Below, one piece after another: positions 29,685 through 36,954 of a DNA stretch of 64,000 nt (position 1 is its first letter; each line of letters starts with the position of its first letter). The translations under genes and the position numbers were made by a program. Source of the DNA: Paenibacillus spongiae (GTDB lineage: Bacteria; Bacillota; Bacilli; Paenibacillales; Paenibacillaceae); NCBI RefSeq assembly GCF_024734895.1, contig NZ_CP091430.1:1590001-1654000 (forward strand). Reading direction: 5' to 3'. The notes under the pieces were generated by a model. The model was not told where the DNA came from. It saw only the letters and a list, made by a program, of their open reading frames with translations, and did not search any database.

Positions 29685-29822
29685 ATGGCAAAGCAAGAGT
29701 GGAAACAGCCTGAGCTGCAAACCCTGGAAGTAAGCATGACGATGGAAGGTAAAGGAACGAAGTACGTTGACGTGATTACTGTGAGTGATCATGACGTTAC
29801 AGACACGCCGCCAATTTCTTAA
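29685..29822 (+). CDS. Lasso peptide precursor, paeninodin family, 45 aa
   Basis: The ATG has AAGGAGGTGA 4-13 bases upstream. The leader MAKQEWKQPELQTLEVSMTM keeps the lasso pattern: aromatic-x2-P-x-L-x2-L near the N-terminus and Thr two places before the cut. The predicted core starts EGKGTKYVD, aligning with paeninodin AGPGTSTPD in Gly2, Gly4, Thr5 and Asp9, so an isopeptide bond from residue 1 to Asp9 is expected. The tail is acidic and ends P-P-I-S, with the terminal Ser as the kinase target. Residue 1 is Glu rather than the Gly or Ala common in the class. The gene is last in the operon. Confidence 0.88.
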   Translation: MAKQEWKQPELQTLEVSMTMEGKGTKYVDVITVSDHDVTDTPPIS

Positions 29823-29843
29823 TCATCCATACGTCATGTGCAT

Positions 29844-29877
29844 GGACCCATGTACAGGTTCGCTTGTATGTGGGTCC
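29844..29877 (+). terminator. Hairpin ending lasso operon
   Basis: GGACCCATGTACA and TGTATGTGGGTCC form a near-perfect 13-bp stem with an 8-base loop, 21 bases after the precursor stop. The following TTCCCC is a weak T tract, so termination may be partial. Confidence 0.6.
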
Positions 29878-30046
29878 TTCCCCATTGAATGTCTCCTCAA
29901 TGTTAACGAAGTCATTTCACCCTCCTCATTCACCCATTCGCGATTCATTCCATTTTCGATTAGGCTGTAACCGTTCTTCAACAATCAGGGACAGGATGCA
30001 TATACTTATGAAGATCCGAAACTGACTGATTGCGAGGGATCCCTCT

Positions 30047-30601
30047 ATGAAAATCATTAAGACCGGACTGGAAGGCGCCATCATGCTGGAGACAGACGTC
30101 TTCGGGGACAATCGGGGTTATTTTACCGAGAGCTACAATAAATTACGGTTTGAGGAAGCGGGAATCGACTGCGCCTTCATACAAGAGAATCATTCCTTCT
30201 CCCAAGCGGCGGGCACGCTTCGCGGCCTCCATTATCAGCTGGCACCCATGGCGCAGACGAAGCTCGTACAGGTTGTAACAGGCGCCATATATGACGTGGT
30301 CGTCGATATTCGCCAAGGCTCGCCTTCTTATGGCCAGTGGACCGGTGTGATCCTCAGCGAATCCAACAACCGCCTGCTGCTCGTGCCCAGAGGGTTCGCG
30401 CACGGCTTCTGCACCTTAACGGCTAACACGCATGTGTTCTACAAAGTGGACCAGTATTATTCGAAGACGCATGACCGGGGCATCCTGTGGTCGGACCCGG
30501 AGCTTGGAATCGTATGGCCGTCCTCCGATCTTGTCTTATCGGATAAGGATAAGCTGCACCCTTGTCTTCAGGACGCCGATAATAACTTCCATATCGAGTG
30601 A
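30047..30601 (+). CDS. rfbC: dTDP-4-dehydrorhamnose 3,5-epimerase
   Basis: Third enzyme of dTDP-L-rhamnose synthesis. The 184-residue cupin has the family features FGDNRGYFTESY, QENHSFS, TLRGLHYQ with the catalytic His, KLVQVVTGAI, and VPRGFAHGF. The Asp-His pair is intact. It has a GAGGGATCC upstream. It opens a new block with rfbD, while rfbB is 3.6 kb further on and no rfbA is visible in the window. Confidence 0.95.
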   Translation: MKIIKTGLEGAIMLETDVFGDNRGYFTESYNKLRFEEAGIDCAFIQENHSFSQAAGTLRGLHYQLAPMAQTKLVQVVTGAIYDVVVDIRQGSPSYGQWTGVILSESNNRLLLVPRGFAHGFCTLTANTHVFYKVDQYYSKTHDRGILWSDPELGIVWPSSDLVLSDKDKLHPCLQDADNNFHIE

Positions 30602-30743
30602 ACGAATGCAAGCAGCATCGTGCGAGTGCGGCATCAATGATTCCGAAGAGATTCGGAATAAATGCGATTGGAAGTATACTACGCCTGCAGCGGTTTTGCT
30701 CCATGTATAAATTCGTTTCTATAACAGCCGGGAGGGGATCAGT

Positions 30744-31595
30744 ATGAAGGTTGCCGTTACGGGCGCAGGCGGTCAGTTGGGCACGGATATAACCGAATGT
30801 CTACGGAATAGAGGCTGCGAAGTGACGCCCTTCAGGCGCGAACAGCTGGATGTCTCCAGCTTCGATCTCGTGGAGCGGCAGCTGGGTTCATCGAAGTTTG
30901 ATGCGATCATCCATACGGCTGCCTATACGAAAGTAGATTTGGCGGAGACCGAGGCGGACGAAGCCTATCGAGTCAATGCGTACGGGACGAGGAATGTCGC
31001 CGTTATCGCCGAGAAGCTTGGCGCCAAGCTGGTCTATGTCAGTACCGATTATGTATTCGACGGGGCTGGTCTTCAGCCATACGATGAGTTTATGCCGGCC
31101 TTGCCTAAGAATGTATATGGAAAGACGAAGCTTGCGGGCGAGCAATTCGTACAGCAGCTGCATTCGCGGTTTTTTATTGTTCGAACATCATGGGCTTACG
31201 GGAAGCATGGCCATAATTTCGTTCGGACGATGCTGAAGCTGGCAGAGGAACATGATTCTGTCTCCGTCGTGGATGACCAGGTGGGGTGCCCGACGTATAC
31301 GGTTGATTTGGCAGCATGCATCGCCGCTCTGATCCATACGGAATGCTATGGAACCTACCATGTATCCAATACCGGAAGCTGTTCCTGGTATGATTTTGCC
31401 CGTTCGATCTTTGAGCTTGGAGGATGGAATACATTCGTCCAACCCATACCGACAGAACTATTTCCGCGTCCCGCCAAGCGTCCGGCGTATTCCGTAATGG
31501 CGCACAAGGCGCTGGAACGCAACGGCTTCCCGCCCATGCGTCATTGGAAAGAAGCGCTGGCGGAATTTCTTAACGAATATAATAATGAAGCGTGA
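30744..31595 (+). CDS. rfbD: dTDP-4-dehydrorhamnose reductase
   Basis: Last enzyme of dTDP-L-rhamnose synthesis. The 283-residue SDR protein starts MKVAVTGAGGQLGTDI, has AAYTKVDLAE, STDYVFDG, catalytic Tyr-Lys in NVYGKTKLAGE, and RTSWAYG. GGGAGGGG precedes the ATG. A 142-base gap follows rfbC without a clear terminator, so the two are probably co-transcribed. The rhamnose donor may serve the EPS, a wall polymer or both. Confidence 0.95.
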   Translation: MKVAVTGAGGQLGTDITECLRNRGCEVTPFRREQLDVSSFDLVERQLGSSKFDAIIHTAAYTKVDLAETEADEAYRVNAYGTRNVAVIAEKLGAKLVYVSTDYVFDGAGLQPYDEFMPALPKNVYGKTKLAGEQFVQQLHSRFFIVRTSWAYGKHGHNFVRTMLKLAEEHDSVSVVDDQVGCPTYTVDLAACIAALIHTECYGTYHVSNTGSCSWYDFARSIFELGGWNTFVQPIPTELFPRPAKRPAYSVMAHKALERNGFPPMRHWKEALAEFLNEYNNEA

Positions 31596-31620
31596 ATACC
31601 TTCTTATAGCGCTTTTTTTT

Positions 31621-31711
31621 ATCACTATAACAGCGGGTGAAAAATTCCCGAGCTTTATGTACGTATCCCGGCTGCTGACCGTGCGCTGTTATCGTGAAGC
31701 AGCGCTTTTTT
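31621..31711 (+). terminator. Terminator after rfbD with competing upstream pairing
   Basis: GCGCTG (31683-31688), an 11-base loop, CAGCGC (31700-31705) and T6 form an intrinsic terminator. Upstream ATCACTATAACAGCG (31621-31635) is complementary, with one mismatch, to CGCTGTTATCGTGA (31684-31697), which includes the terminator's 5' arm. The two structures exclude each other, as in attenuators. No known riboswitch core was recognised between them. Confidence 0.65.
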
Positions 31712-31720
31712 ACTCATAAA

Positions 31721-31751
31721 GATACAAATTGTATCAAAAATAACTTATAAT
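31721..31751 (+). promoter_or_regulatory. LCP gene promoter with operator palindrome
   Basis: GATACA-AAT-TGTATC (31721-31735) is a perfect palindrome ending 10 bases before a TATAAT box (31746-31751). No good -35 is seen, and the palindrome occupies its place, so the site may repress or activate. Spacing to the LCP start is 64 bases. Confidence 0.65.
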
Positions 31752-31815
31752 AGAGACGAATCGTATCGATAAAAACAAGGAAAAGAAATTCCAGAACGAA
31801 ATGAGGCCGTGAACG

Positions 31816-32784
31816 ATGAAGCGTCCAATGAAGAAAATCCTCATCTGGTCCAGCGCCGCGCTTGCATTGATCGTTGTCTTATCGGGATCGTACGTCTGGT
31901 ATATGTACCATTCCGTGGAGAAAACGGTCGCCCAGATGTACGAACCTCCGGTTAAGCCCGTGTATGTCAGCCGCGATCCCGAAGTGAAATCGAAGGTTAA
32001 GACAAAGGTGGAAGAGGCGGCCGTGCAAAAGCTTGATAACCGCGAGCCCTTCAACGTCCTCGTATTGGGCGTGGACCAGCGTCCGAACGACCGCGGTCGC
32101 TCGGATACGATGATCGTGCTGACCGTCAATCCGGCTAAGCAATCGATACTGATGTTTAATATCCCCCGCGATTCGCGGACGGAAATTATCGGACGCGGGT
32201 CGGTGGACAAAATTAACCATGCGTATGCCTTCGGCGGCGTGGAGATGTCCCTGCAAACCGTGGAGAACTTTCTGGATTACCCGATCGATTATTACATCAA
32301 GGTGAATATGGAAGGCTTTGCGCGGCTGATCGATTTGATCGGCGGGGTGAAGGTCGACAATCCCTTTGCCTTCAATTATGGAGGCCATGAGTTCAAGCAA
32401 GGCAAGCTGTCCTTGAACGGCTCTGAGGCGCTGCTGTACTCTCGCATGCGCTTCGACGATCCGAAAGGCGACCTCGGACGCAATGCCAGACAGCGCGCCA
32501 TTCTGCAAGAAGTGATGAAGAGCGCGATGAACGTCTCGAACGTGACCCGCATACAGGATTTGCTGAATGAAGTTGGGGACAGCGTGAAGACGGACATCAC
32601 ATTCGAGCATATGAAGAAGTTCGTGATGGAGTATCGTCCGGCCATAAACAGGATCGATACGGTGGAGATTGAAGGAAGCGGGAAGAAGATCGGCGGCATC
32701 TGGTATTACATCGTCACGGATGCCGAGCGTACCCGGATCCACAATATGATTAAAGATCACATGACGACGGCCATACGTACATAA
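31816..32784 (+). CDS. LytR-CpsA-Psr (LCP) family polymer ligase
   Basis: A 322-residue membrane-anchored protein with one helix at about 9-28 and an extracellular LCP domain. Conserved features are LVLGVDQRPNDRGRSDTMIV, FNIPRDSRTEI and KINHAYAFGG, giving the Asp and Arg residues that bind metal and polyprenyl pyrophosphate. LCP enzymes attach wall teichoic acid or capsule to peptidoglycan; with EPS and rhamnose genes beside it, anchoring of the surface polymer is likely. Its promoter carries the shared operator. Confidence 0.93.
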   Translation: MKRPMKKILIWSSAALALIVVLSGSYVWYMYHSVEKTVAQMYEPPVKPVYVSRDPEVKSKVKTKVEEAAVQKLDNREPFNVLVLGVDQRPNDRGRSDTMIVLTVNPAKQSILMFNIPRDSRTEIIGRGSVDKINHAYAFGGVEMSLQTVENFLDYPIDYYIKVNMEGFARLIDLIGGVKVDNPFAFNYGGHEFKQGKLSLNGSEALLYSRMRFDDPKGDLGRNARQRAILQEVMKSAMNVSNVTRIQDLLNEVGDSVKTDITFEHMKKFVMEYRPAINRIDTVEIEGSGKKIGGIWYYIVTDAERTRIHNMIKDHMTTAIRT

Positions 32785-32787
32785 AAC

Positions 32788-32834
32788 AAGCCCCCGGCTC
32801 ATAAAGTGAAATAGCTTTATGGACAGGGGGCTTT
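32788..32834 (+). terminator. Terminator-like hairpin hiding the next ribosome site
   Basis: AAGCCCCC (32788-32795) pairs with GGGGGCTT (32826-32833), and CATAAAG with CTTTATG inside. The GGGGG in the 3' arm is also the only ribosome site for the TTG start at 32839. The T tract is only three bases, so translational control is as plausible as termination. Confidence 0.65.
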
Positions 32835-32838
32835 CGCA

Positions 32839-33357
32839 TTGATAAGAAGAAAACGGATGAGACGCTTGCCGGTCGGCTGGCTGGTCATTGGCGTCATTAT
32901 AATCGGGGCGCTTTGGGTAACATGGCATAACGGCACGCGCGTGTTCAAGCCGGAAACCGGCGGCGGGGCTGCAGAAATTGTGGAGCGGTTCTACAAGGCG
33001 GAGCAGGCGGGCGACTTCGGCAGCGCTTGGGAATTGTTCCACCCGCTCATGCAGAAGCGCTTCGACAAGGCCGGATACATACAGAAGCGCGCCCATATTG
33101 TCCTGCAGGACTTCGAGGTGAAGACGTTCGAGTATGAAGTCGGGGAGCCGGAGCTCGTCGCAGGCTGGAGGATGGATCACGAGACGCCCGAATTCGCGGA
33201 AGCATACCGCGTTGTCGTCAAGCAGCTCTTTCGCAGTCCTTACGGCAACTTCGAAATCGTCCAGCCTTGTTACGCCGTAGAAGAGTCCGGCAAATGGAGC
33301 ATGCTGTGGTCTTATGAAAACGCCTCTGCGGTTGAAGAGTCCGTAAGTAAGGATTGA
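32839..33357 (+). CDS. Membrane-anchored unknown protein, 172 aa
   Basis: No family is recognised with certainty. There is a basic N-terminus and one membrane helix at about 12-30 (GWLVIGVIIIGALWVTW), then an extracellular alpha/beta domain. The domain pattern (IVERFYKAEQAGDFGSAWELFHP, later a beta-rich half) resembles NTF2-like fold proteins. Start is TTG 32839 with AGGGGG 8 bases before, buried in a hairpin. It follows the LCP gene by 54 bases and probably shares its transcript. An envelope accessory role is inferred only from context. Confidence 0.75.
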   Translation: MIRRKRMRRLPVGWLVIGVIIIGALWVTWHNGTRVFKPETGGGAAEIVERFYKAEQAGDFGSAWELFHPLMQKRFDKAGYIQKRAHIVLQDFEVKTFEYEVGEPELVAGWRMDHETPEFAEAYRVVVKQLFRSPYGNFEIVQPCYAVEESGKWSMLWSYENASAVEESVSKD

Positions 33358-33382
33358 CTTGTTACGATTTGTATCATAAATT
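33354..33382 (+). promoter_or_regulatory. Promoter and operator before PilZ gene, copy of EPS promoter
   Basis: TTGACT (33354-33359), 17 bases and TAAATT (33377-33382), with GTTACG-ATT-TGTATC at 33361-33375 in the spacer. It is the same design as the EPS promoter at 5605 (25 of 29 bases identical). The -35 overlaps the stop of the preceding gene. It would drive the PilZ gene with a leader of about 205 bases. Confidence 0.72.
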
Positions 33383-33534
33383 TAAATCATGGCCTTACGA
33401 TTTGAAGGAACTGTCATTCAACAAGCATCGGCTATTTATATAAGCTGAATCAAAGATAGGACATATACTCCTGCGCCGACGATATGTTCTCTTGGATCGA
33501 TCTTTGGTTCCGCTTATTTAGCTGCAGCTCTATG

Positions 33535-33549
33535 GTTACAAATTGTATC
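33535..33549. promoter_or_regulatory. Second operator palindrome before PilZ gene
   Basis: GTTACA-AAT-TGTATC lies 46 bases before the PilZ start, inside the leader expected from the 33354 promoter. This repeats the paired-site layout of the EPS operon. The rest of 33383-33595 shows no other element. Confidence 0.6.
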
Positions 33550-33595
33550 TATTACTCCAATGTGCTTTTTTATTTAAGAAAGGAGCGGACTAGCC

Positions 33596-34051
33596 TTGAA
33601 CGACAAGCTGAAGCGGGTCTCCCGCAAAGATGTGCGTATTCGATTGCGTGGAGGCATTCAAGCGAAGGTCTCCATCGTTCATGTATTCGACAGCAGCGTA
33701 GAAACCGGACATACTTCCGTCCTATTGAATGATATGAGTCCGTCCGGCCTGCAGTTTGCTGCGCATCTGCGGTTTCCCGTCAGTAGAGACTATACGATCC
33801 GTGTGCTCATTACGTTCGGCGAATGGCAGTTCAGTCTGATCGGTCATGTGGTATGGAGACGCCGGGAAGAGAATTTATATGTCTACGGATGTGAGCTTCT
33901 TTCTGACCGGAGTCTCCAGGCGGCCATCGTTCAAGCGCTTCATCAGAAGCTGCAGAGGATGAGTCCGAATCGCGACCGGATTCATCGGATTTACCGCGAG
34001 CTGACGGATGTGCATGCGTCCCTGGGATTGAGGGTGGATGCGAAGAGCTAA
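33596..34051 (+). CDS. PilZ-domain protein, 151 aa
   Basis: A small cytoplasmic protein made of one PilZ domain plus a helical tail. The c-di-GMP motifs are both present: RKDVR at about residues 10-14 (RxxxR) and LNDMSPSGLQF (D/NxSxxG) at about 45-50. TTG start with AAAGGAG 10 bases upstream. It is expected to bind cyclic-di-GMP and act on a partner, possibly the polysaccharide machinery, since it shares operators with the EPS operon. Partner unknown. Confidence 0.85.
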   Translation: MNDKLKRVSRKDVRIRLRGGIQAKVSIVHVFDSSVETGHTSVLLNDMSPSGLQFAAHLRFPVSRDYTIRVLITFGEWQFSLIGHVVWRRREENLYVYGCELLSDRSLQAAIVQALHQKLQRMSPNRDRIHRIYRELTDVHASLGLRVDAKS

Positions 34052-34182
34052 GCAGGATAACGAACGAGGCCCCTGCTTGCGCCTTATCGTTGCCAGATCA
34101 TCCATACCTCCTTATCGCATACCGCATAGAATAGTGGTTAAGAAGCGGAAGCTTCACTGACAGGGCTGGGGGAATGGAATGT

Positions 34183-35211
34183 ATGCAGGTACTCGTCACG
34201 GGCGGAGCGGGGTTCATCGGGAGCAACTTCATCCGCTTTATGCTGGGCAAACATCCGAACTATACGATTGTGAATATGGATGCATTGACATACGCCGGAA
34301 ACTTGGAAAATTTGAAGGAGGTCCAGCACTCGCCTCAATATCATTTTGTAAAGGGGGACATTGGCGACCGGGAGCTCGTGGAGCGCACCATTCGCACGCA
34401 TCGGATCGATGCGATCGTTAATTTCGCAGCGGAGTCTCATGTTGACCGCAGCATTGCCGATCCGGGCGTGTTCGTCCGTACCAATGTGTTAGGGACGCAG
34501 GTGCTGCTCGAAGCGGCCAGAACGCTGCAGATCCGCAAGTATGTTCAAATCTCTACCGATGAAGTGTACGGCACGCTCGGGGACACGGGCTGCTTCACGG
34601 AGGCGACGCCGCTGGCGCCGAACAGTCCGTATTCGGCCAGCAAAGCCTCTGCCGATATGATGGTCAGAGCCTATTTCGAGACGTACGGAATGAATGTGAA
34701 CATCACGCGCTGCTCGAATAATTACGGCCCTTATCATTTTCCGGAGAAGCTGATTCCCCTCATGATTACGAATGCGCTTGAGGATCGGGCGCTTCCGGTA
34801 TACGGAGACGGCTTGCATGTAAGAGACTGGCTGCATGTTCAGGATCATGCGGCTGCCGTGGATCTGGTTCTGCATAACGGCAAGGCCGGGGCGGTGTACA
34901 ACATCGGCGGGCATAACGAGCGGCGCAATATCGATATCGTGAAGCTGATCCTGAAGCTGTTAATGAAGCCGGATACGCTTATTCAGTTTGTTCCGGACCG
35001 GCTTGGCCATGACCGGCGGTATGCGATCGATGCCTCGACGATCGAGGCGGAGCTGGGCTGGAAGCCGGTTTATACGTTCGAGCAGGGTATTCAGGAGACG
35101 GTTCGCTGGTATGTGGACCATGAAAGCTGGTGGCGGAGGGTCAAATCCGGAGCGTACCAAACCTATTACCGGCGTCAGTATGGGCATACGCTGTCGAGCG
35201 GACAAGAATGA
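34183..35211 (+). CDS. rfbB: dTDP-glucose 4,6-dehydratase
   Basis: Second step of dTDP-rhamnose synthesis. The SDR protein has VTGGAGFIGSNFIRFML, AAESHVDRSI, the active-site STDEVYGTLG, PYSASKASADMMVRAY with Tyr-Lys, and NNYGPYHFPEKLIPL. ATG 34183 is preferred: GGGGGA lies 9 bases upstream and the protein then starts as in homologues; ATG 34174 abuts the site. It stands apart from rfbC and rfbD, with LCP, unknown and PilZ genes between. Confidence 0.95.
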   Translation: MQVLVTGGAGFIGSNFIRFMLGKHPNYTIVNMDALTYAGNLENLKEVQHSPQYHFVKGDIGDRELVERTIRTHRIDAIVNFAAESHVDRSIADPGVFVRTNVLGTQVLLEAARTLQIRKYVQISTDEVYGTLGDTGCFTEATPLAPNSPYSASKASADMMVRAYFETYGMNVNITRCSNNYGPYHFPEKLIPLMITNALEDRALPVYGDGLHVRDWLHVQDHAAAVDLVLHNGKAGAVYNIGGHNERRNIDIVKLILKLLMKPDTLIQFVPDRLGHDRRYAIDASTIEAELGWKPVYTFEQGIQETVRWYVDHESWWRRVKSGAYQTYYRRQYGHTLSSGQE

Positions 35212-35469
35212 CGCTATTTTGCACATGAATATGAGCCTTCCCGGGTGTATAATAAATACACATTTTCCGCCCGGAAAGGTTATTTGTGCGAACGGGCCTT
35301 TTGTCAAGGGGCGGGCAGATCCTGGAGAGGAAGTGGATGATGCACAGGCGTTTCGACGAAAGCCCTGTTCGGCGGGTCTTCTAATCAGACTGTACACGAC
35401 AAAATCAGCACTATTTTTGCCTGAATATATTGACAATACGCGATATTTGTCATAATCTTAAAGAAAATA
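35212..35469. other. Intergenic region with 17-base palindrome
   Basis: GTGTAT-AATAA-ATACAC at 35245-35261 is a perfect palindrome that contains a TATAAT box; it could be a promoter with an operator, but no -35 is at a normal distance. The rest of the stretch is GC-rich and holds no ORF with a ribosome site and no RNA family I recognise. Confidence 0.45.
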
Positions 35470-35514
35470 GATACGTTATGTAACATATTTAATATTTTTG
35501 ATACATATAGTAGA
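35470..35514. promoter_or_regulatory. Operator palindrome plus half-site before Cys-rich gene
   Basis: GATACG-TTA-TGTAAC (35470-35484) is a match to GWTACR-N3-YGTAWC. GATACA-TAT-AGTAGA (35500-35514) is a good left half-site. They lie 59 and 29 bases before the ATG at 35543 in AT-rich DNA. Confidence 0.58.
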
Positions 35515-35542
35515 AAAAAAGGATTTAAAGGAGAGGTCGATC

Positions 35543-35842
35543 ATGCAGAAGGAACAGATTTGTTGTGTAGGCTGTGGGAAATTAATCGATCATCAGCATG
35601 CACATGTTGTTTTTCGGACCGGTTTTTATCGGATGGTTTATCCGCTCGGCTGCTGCCATACTTGCAACGATATCGTTACGGCTGACTCAGCGCTCGACCG
35701 ACCGGATGAGATGAGCGGGCTGGAGCAGAGCTCCGTCGTTCATCTGTCGAGGCTGAAGCAGTCCGACAACTGCTGCAGCGAGCCTGCTCCTTCTCCGGCT
35801 GCTTCGTTCGTATCGGCAGCACGGATGGTCGTTTCCTTATAA
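35543..35842 (+). CDS. Cys-rich small protein, possible zinc ribbon, 99 aa
   Basis: No family is recognised. ATG 35543 follows AAAGGAGAGG. The N-terminal half holds two CxxC-type knuckles (CCVGCGK at about 7-13 and CCHTCND at about 36-42) separated by a His-rich stretch (DHQHAH), which suggests one zinc site. The C-terminal half is Ser/Ala-rich and disordered, with a further Cys pair. No membrane segment. Its promoter region carries the shared operator, so it may belong to the same regulon. Function unknown. Confidence 0.68.
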   Translation: MQKEQICCVGCGKLIDHQHAHVVFRTGFYRMVYPLGCCHTCNDIVTADSALDRPDEMSGLEQSSVVHLSRLKQSDNCCSEPAPSPAASFVSAARMVVSL

Positions 35843-35871
35843 CCTTGCGCGAAAGATTGGATAATACCTGT

Positions 35872-35914
35872 CTCTAACGGCGGCATGCCGTTTAGGGGCA
35901 GGTATTAATTTTTC
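35872..35914 (+). terminator. Terminator after Cys-rich gene
   Basis: TAATACCTG pairs with CAGGTATTA across a loop that itself contains GGC-AT-GCC, and ATTTTTCC follows. Good intrinsic terminator 29 bases after the stop. Confidence 0.82.
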
Positions 35915-36018
35915 CTAAAGGAACTATCAATCCGATCTTAGGTTCAGCTATAATGAATTAGGCGGTACGCTCCATAGGAAAAAAGGAGCAGTTACCAGTA
36001 GTGGACAGGAGGTTTACG

Positions 36019-36954
36019 ATGGAATTTCAAACGAATAGCGGTCCGGTCGTTCAGTTGAAGAACGTCACGAAAGTGATCGGGAAACGCACGATTATCGACC
36101 AGCTGACACTTGATCTTCCCCAAGCGGAAGTATTCGGCTTCCTTGGGCCTAACGGCTCGGGTAAGACGACGACAATACGCATGATGGTCGGACTGATGGG
36201 TTTGACAAAGGGAGACGTGATCATCCGGGGGCACAGCATCCGGACGGATTACGAGAAGGCGATTCGGCATGTCGGCGCCATTGTCGAGAATCCGGAGATG
36301 TACAAATACTTGACCGGTTATCAGAATTTGCTCCATTACTCCCGCATGGTTCCGGGGATAACAACGCAGCGGATCGATGAGGTCGTAGAGCTCGTAGGGC
36401 TTACGAACCGCATTAACGATAAGGTGAAGACCTACTCGCTCGGGATGCGTCAAAGACTTGGCGTCGCTCAGGCGATTATGCATAAGCCGTCGCTGCTCAT
36501 ACTGGATGAGCCGACCAACGGTCTTGATCCGGCCGGTATACGCGAGCTGAGGGATTATCTACGCAAGCTGGCTAAGGAAGACGGCATTACGGTCTTCGTA
36601 TCGAGCCACCTGTTATCCGAGATGGAGCTCATGTGCGACCGTGTTGCGATCATTCAAAGCGGCAAGCTCATTGACGTACGGAGCGTCCGGCGCGAGGATG
36701 ACGATGTGGCGGCGGCGGTCTCGAACGTCATATTCGATGTGGACAATCCCGAGGAGGCGCTGCGTCTTCTATCCGGCTCCTATTCCGGGGTTCGGGACAA
36801 GAATGGCGTAACCTTCCAGGTGGATCGCGAGACGATCGCGGCCATTAATACCGCGCTTGTGAATGCAGGACTGAAAGTATACGGAATTCGCGTTCTGAAC
36901 AAATCGCTGGAAGATCAGTTCCTCGAAATGACGGGAGGCGAGTTGAATGTTTGA
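36019..36954 (+). CDS. ABC transporter ATP-binding protein
   Basis: A 311-residue ATPase of the ABC-2 type (BcrA/YxlF-like). Walker A is GPNGSGKTTT at about 40-50, the signature is YSLGMRQRLGVAQAIM, Walker B LLILDEPTNGLDP. ATG 36019 has ACAGGAGG just upstream; a GTG at 36001 is in frame but poorly placed. It overlaps the permease gene by 8 bases, so the two form one exporter. Substrate is unknown; such pairs often export antimicrobials or lipids. Confidence 0.92.
   Translation: MEFQTNSGPVVQLKNVTKVIGKRTIIDQLTLDLPQAEVFGFLGPNGSGKTTTIRMMVGLMGLTKGDVIIRGHSIRTDYEKAIRHVGAIVENPEMYKYLTGYQNLLHYSRMVPGITTQRIDEVVELVGLTNRINDKVKTYSLGMRQRLGVAQAIMHKPSLLILDEPTNGLDPAGIRELRDYLRKLAKEDGITVFVSSHLLSEMELMCDRVAIIQSGKLIDVRSVRREDDDVAAAVSNVIFDVDNPEEALRLLSGSYSGVRDKNGVTFQVDRETIAAINTALVNAGLKVYGIRVLNKSLEDQFLEMTGGELNV

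Noticed and set aside
31879..33180. 433-codon minus-strand frame across the LCP and next gene
   Set aside because: It spans two real genes and a hairpin, with no start signal or recognisable domain.
35263..35420. GC-rich stretch after rfbB as a possible structured RNA
   Set aside because: A short hairpin can be drawn, but no known RNA core (SRP, 6S, RNase P, riboswitch) was recognised and pairing is not beyond chance.
34988..35455. 155-codon frame running from rfbB into the intergenic region
   Set aside because: Starts inside rfbB, Arg-rich, no ribosome site; the extension past 35211 looks non-coding.
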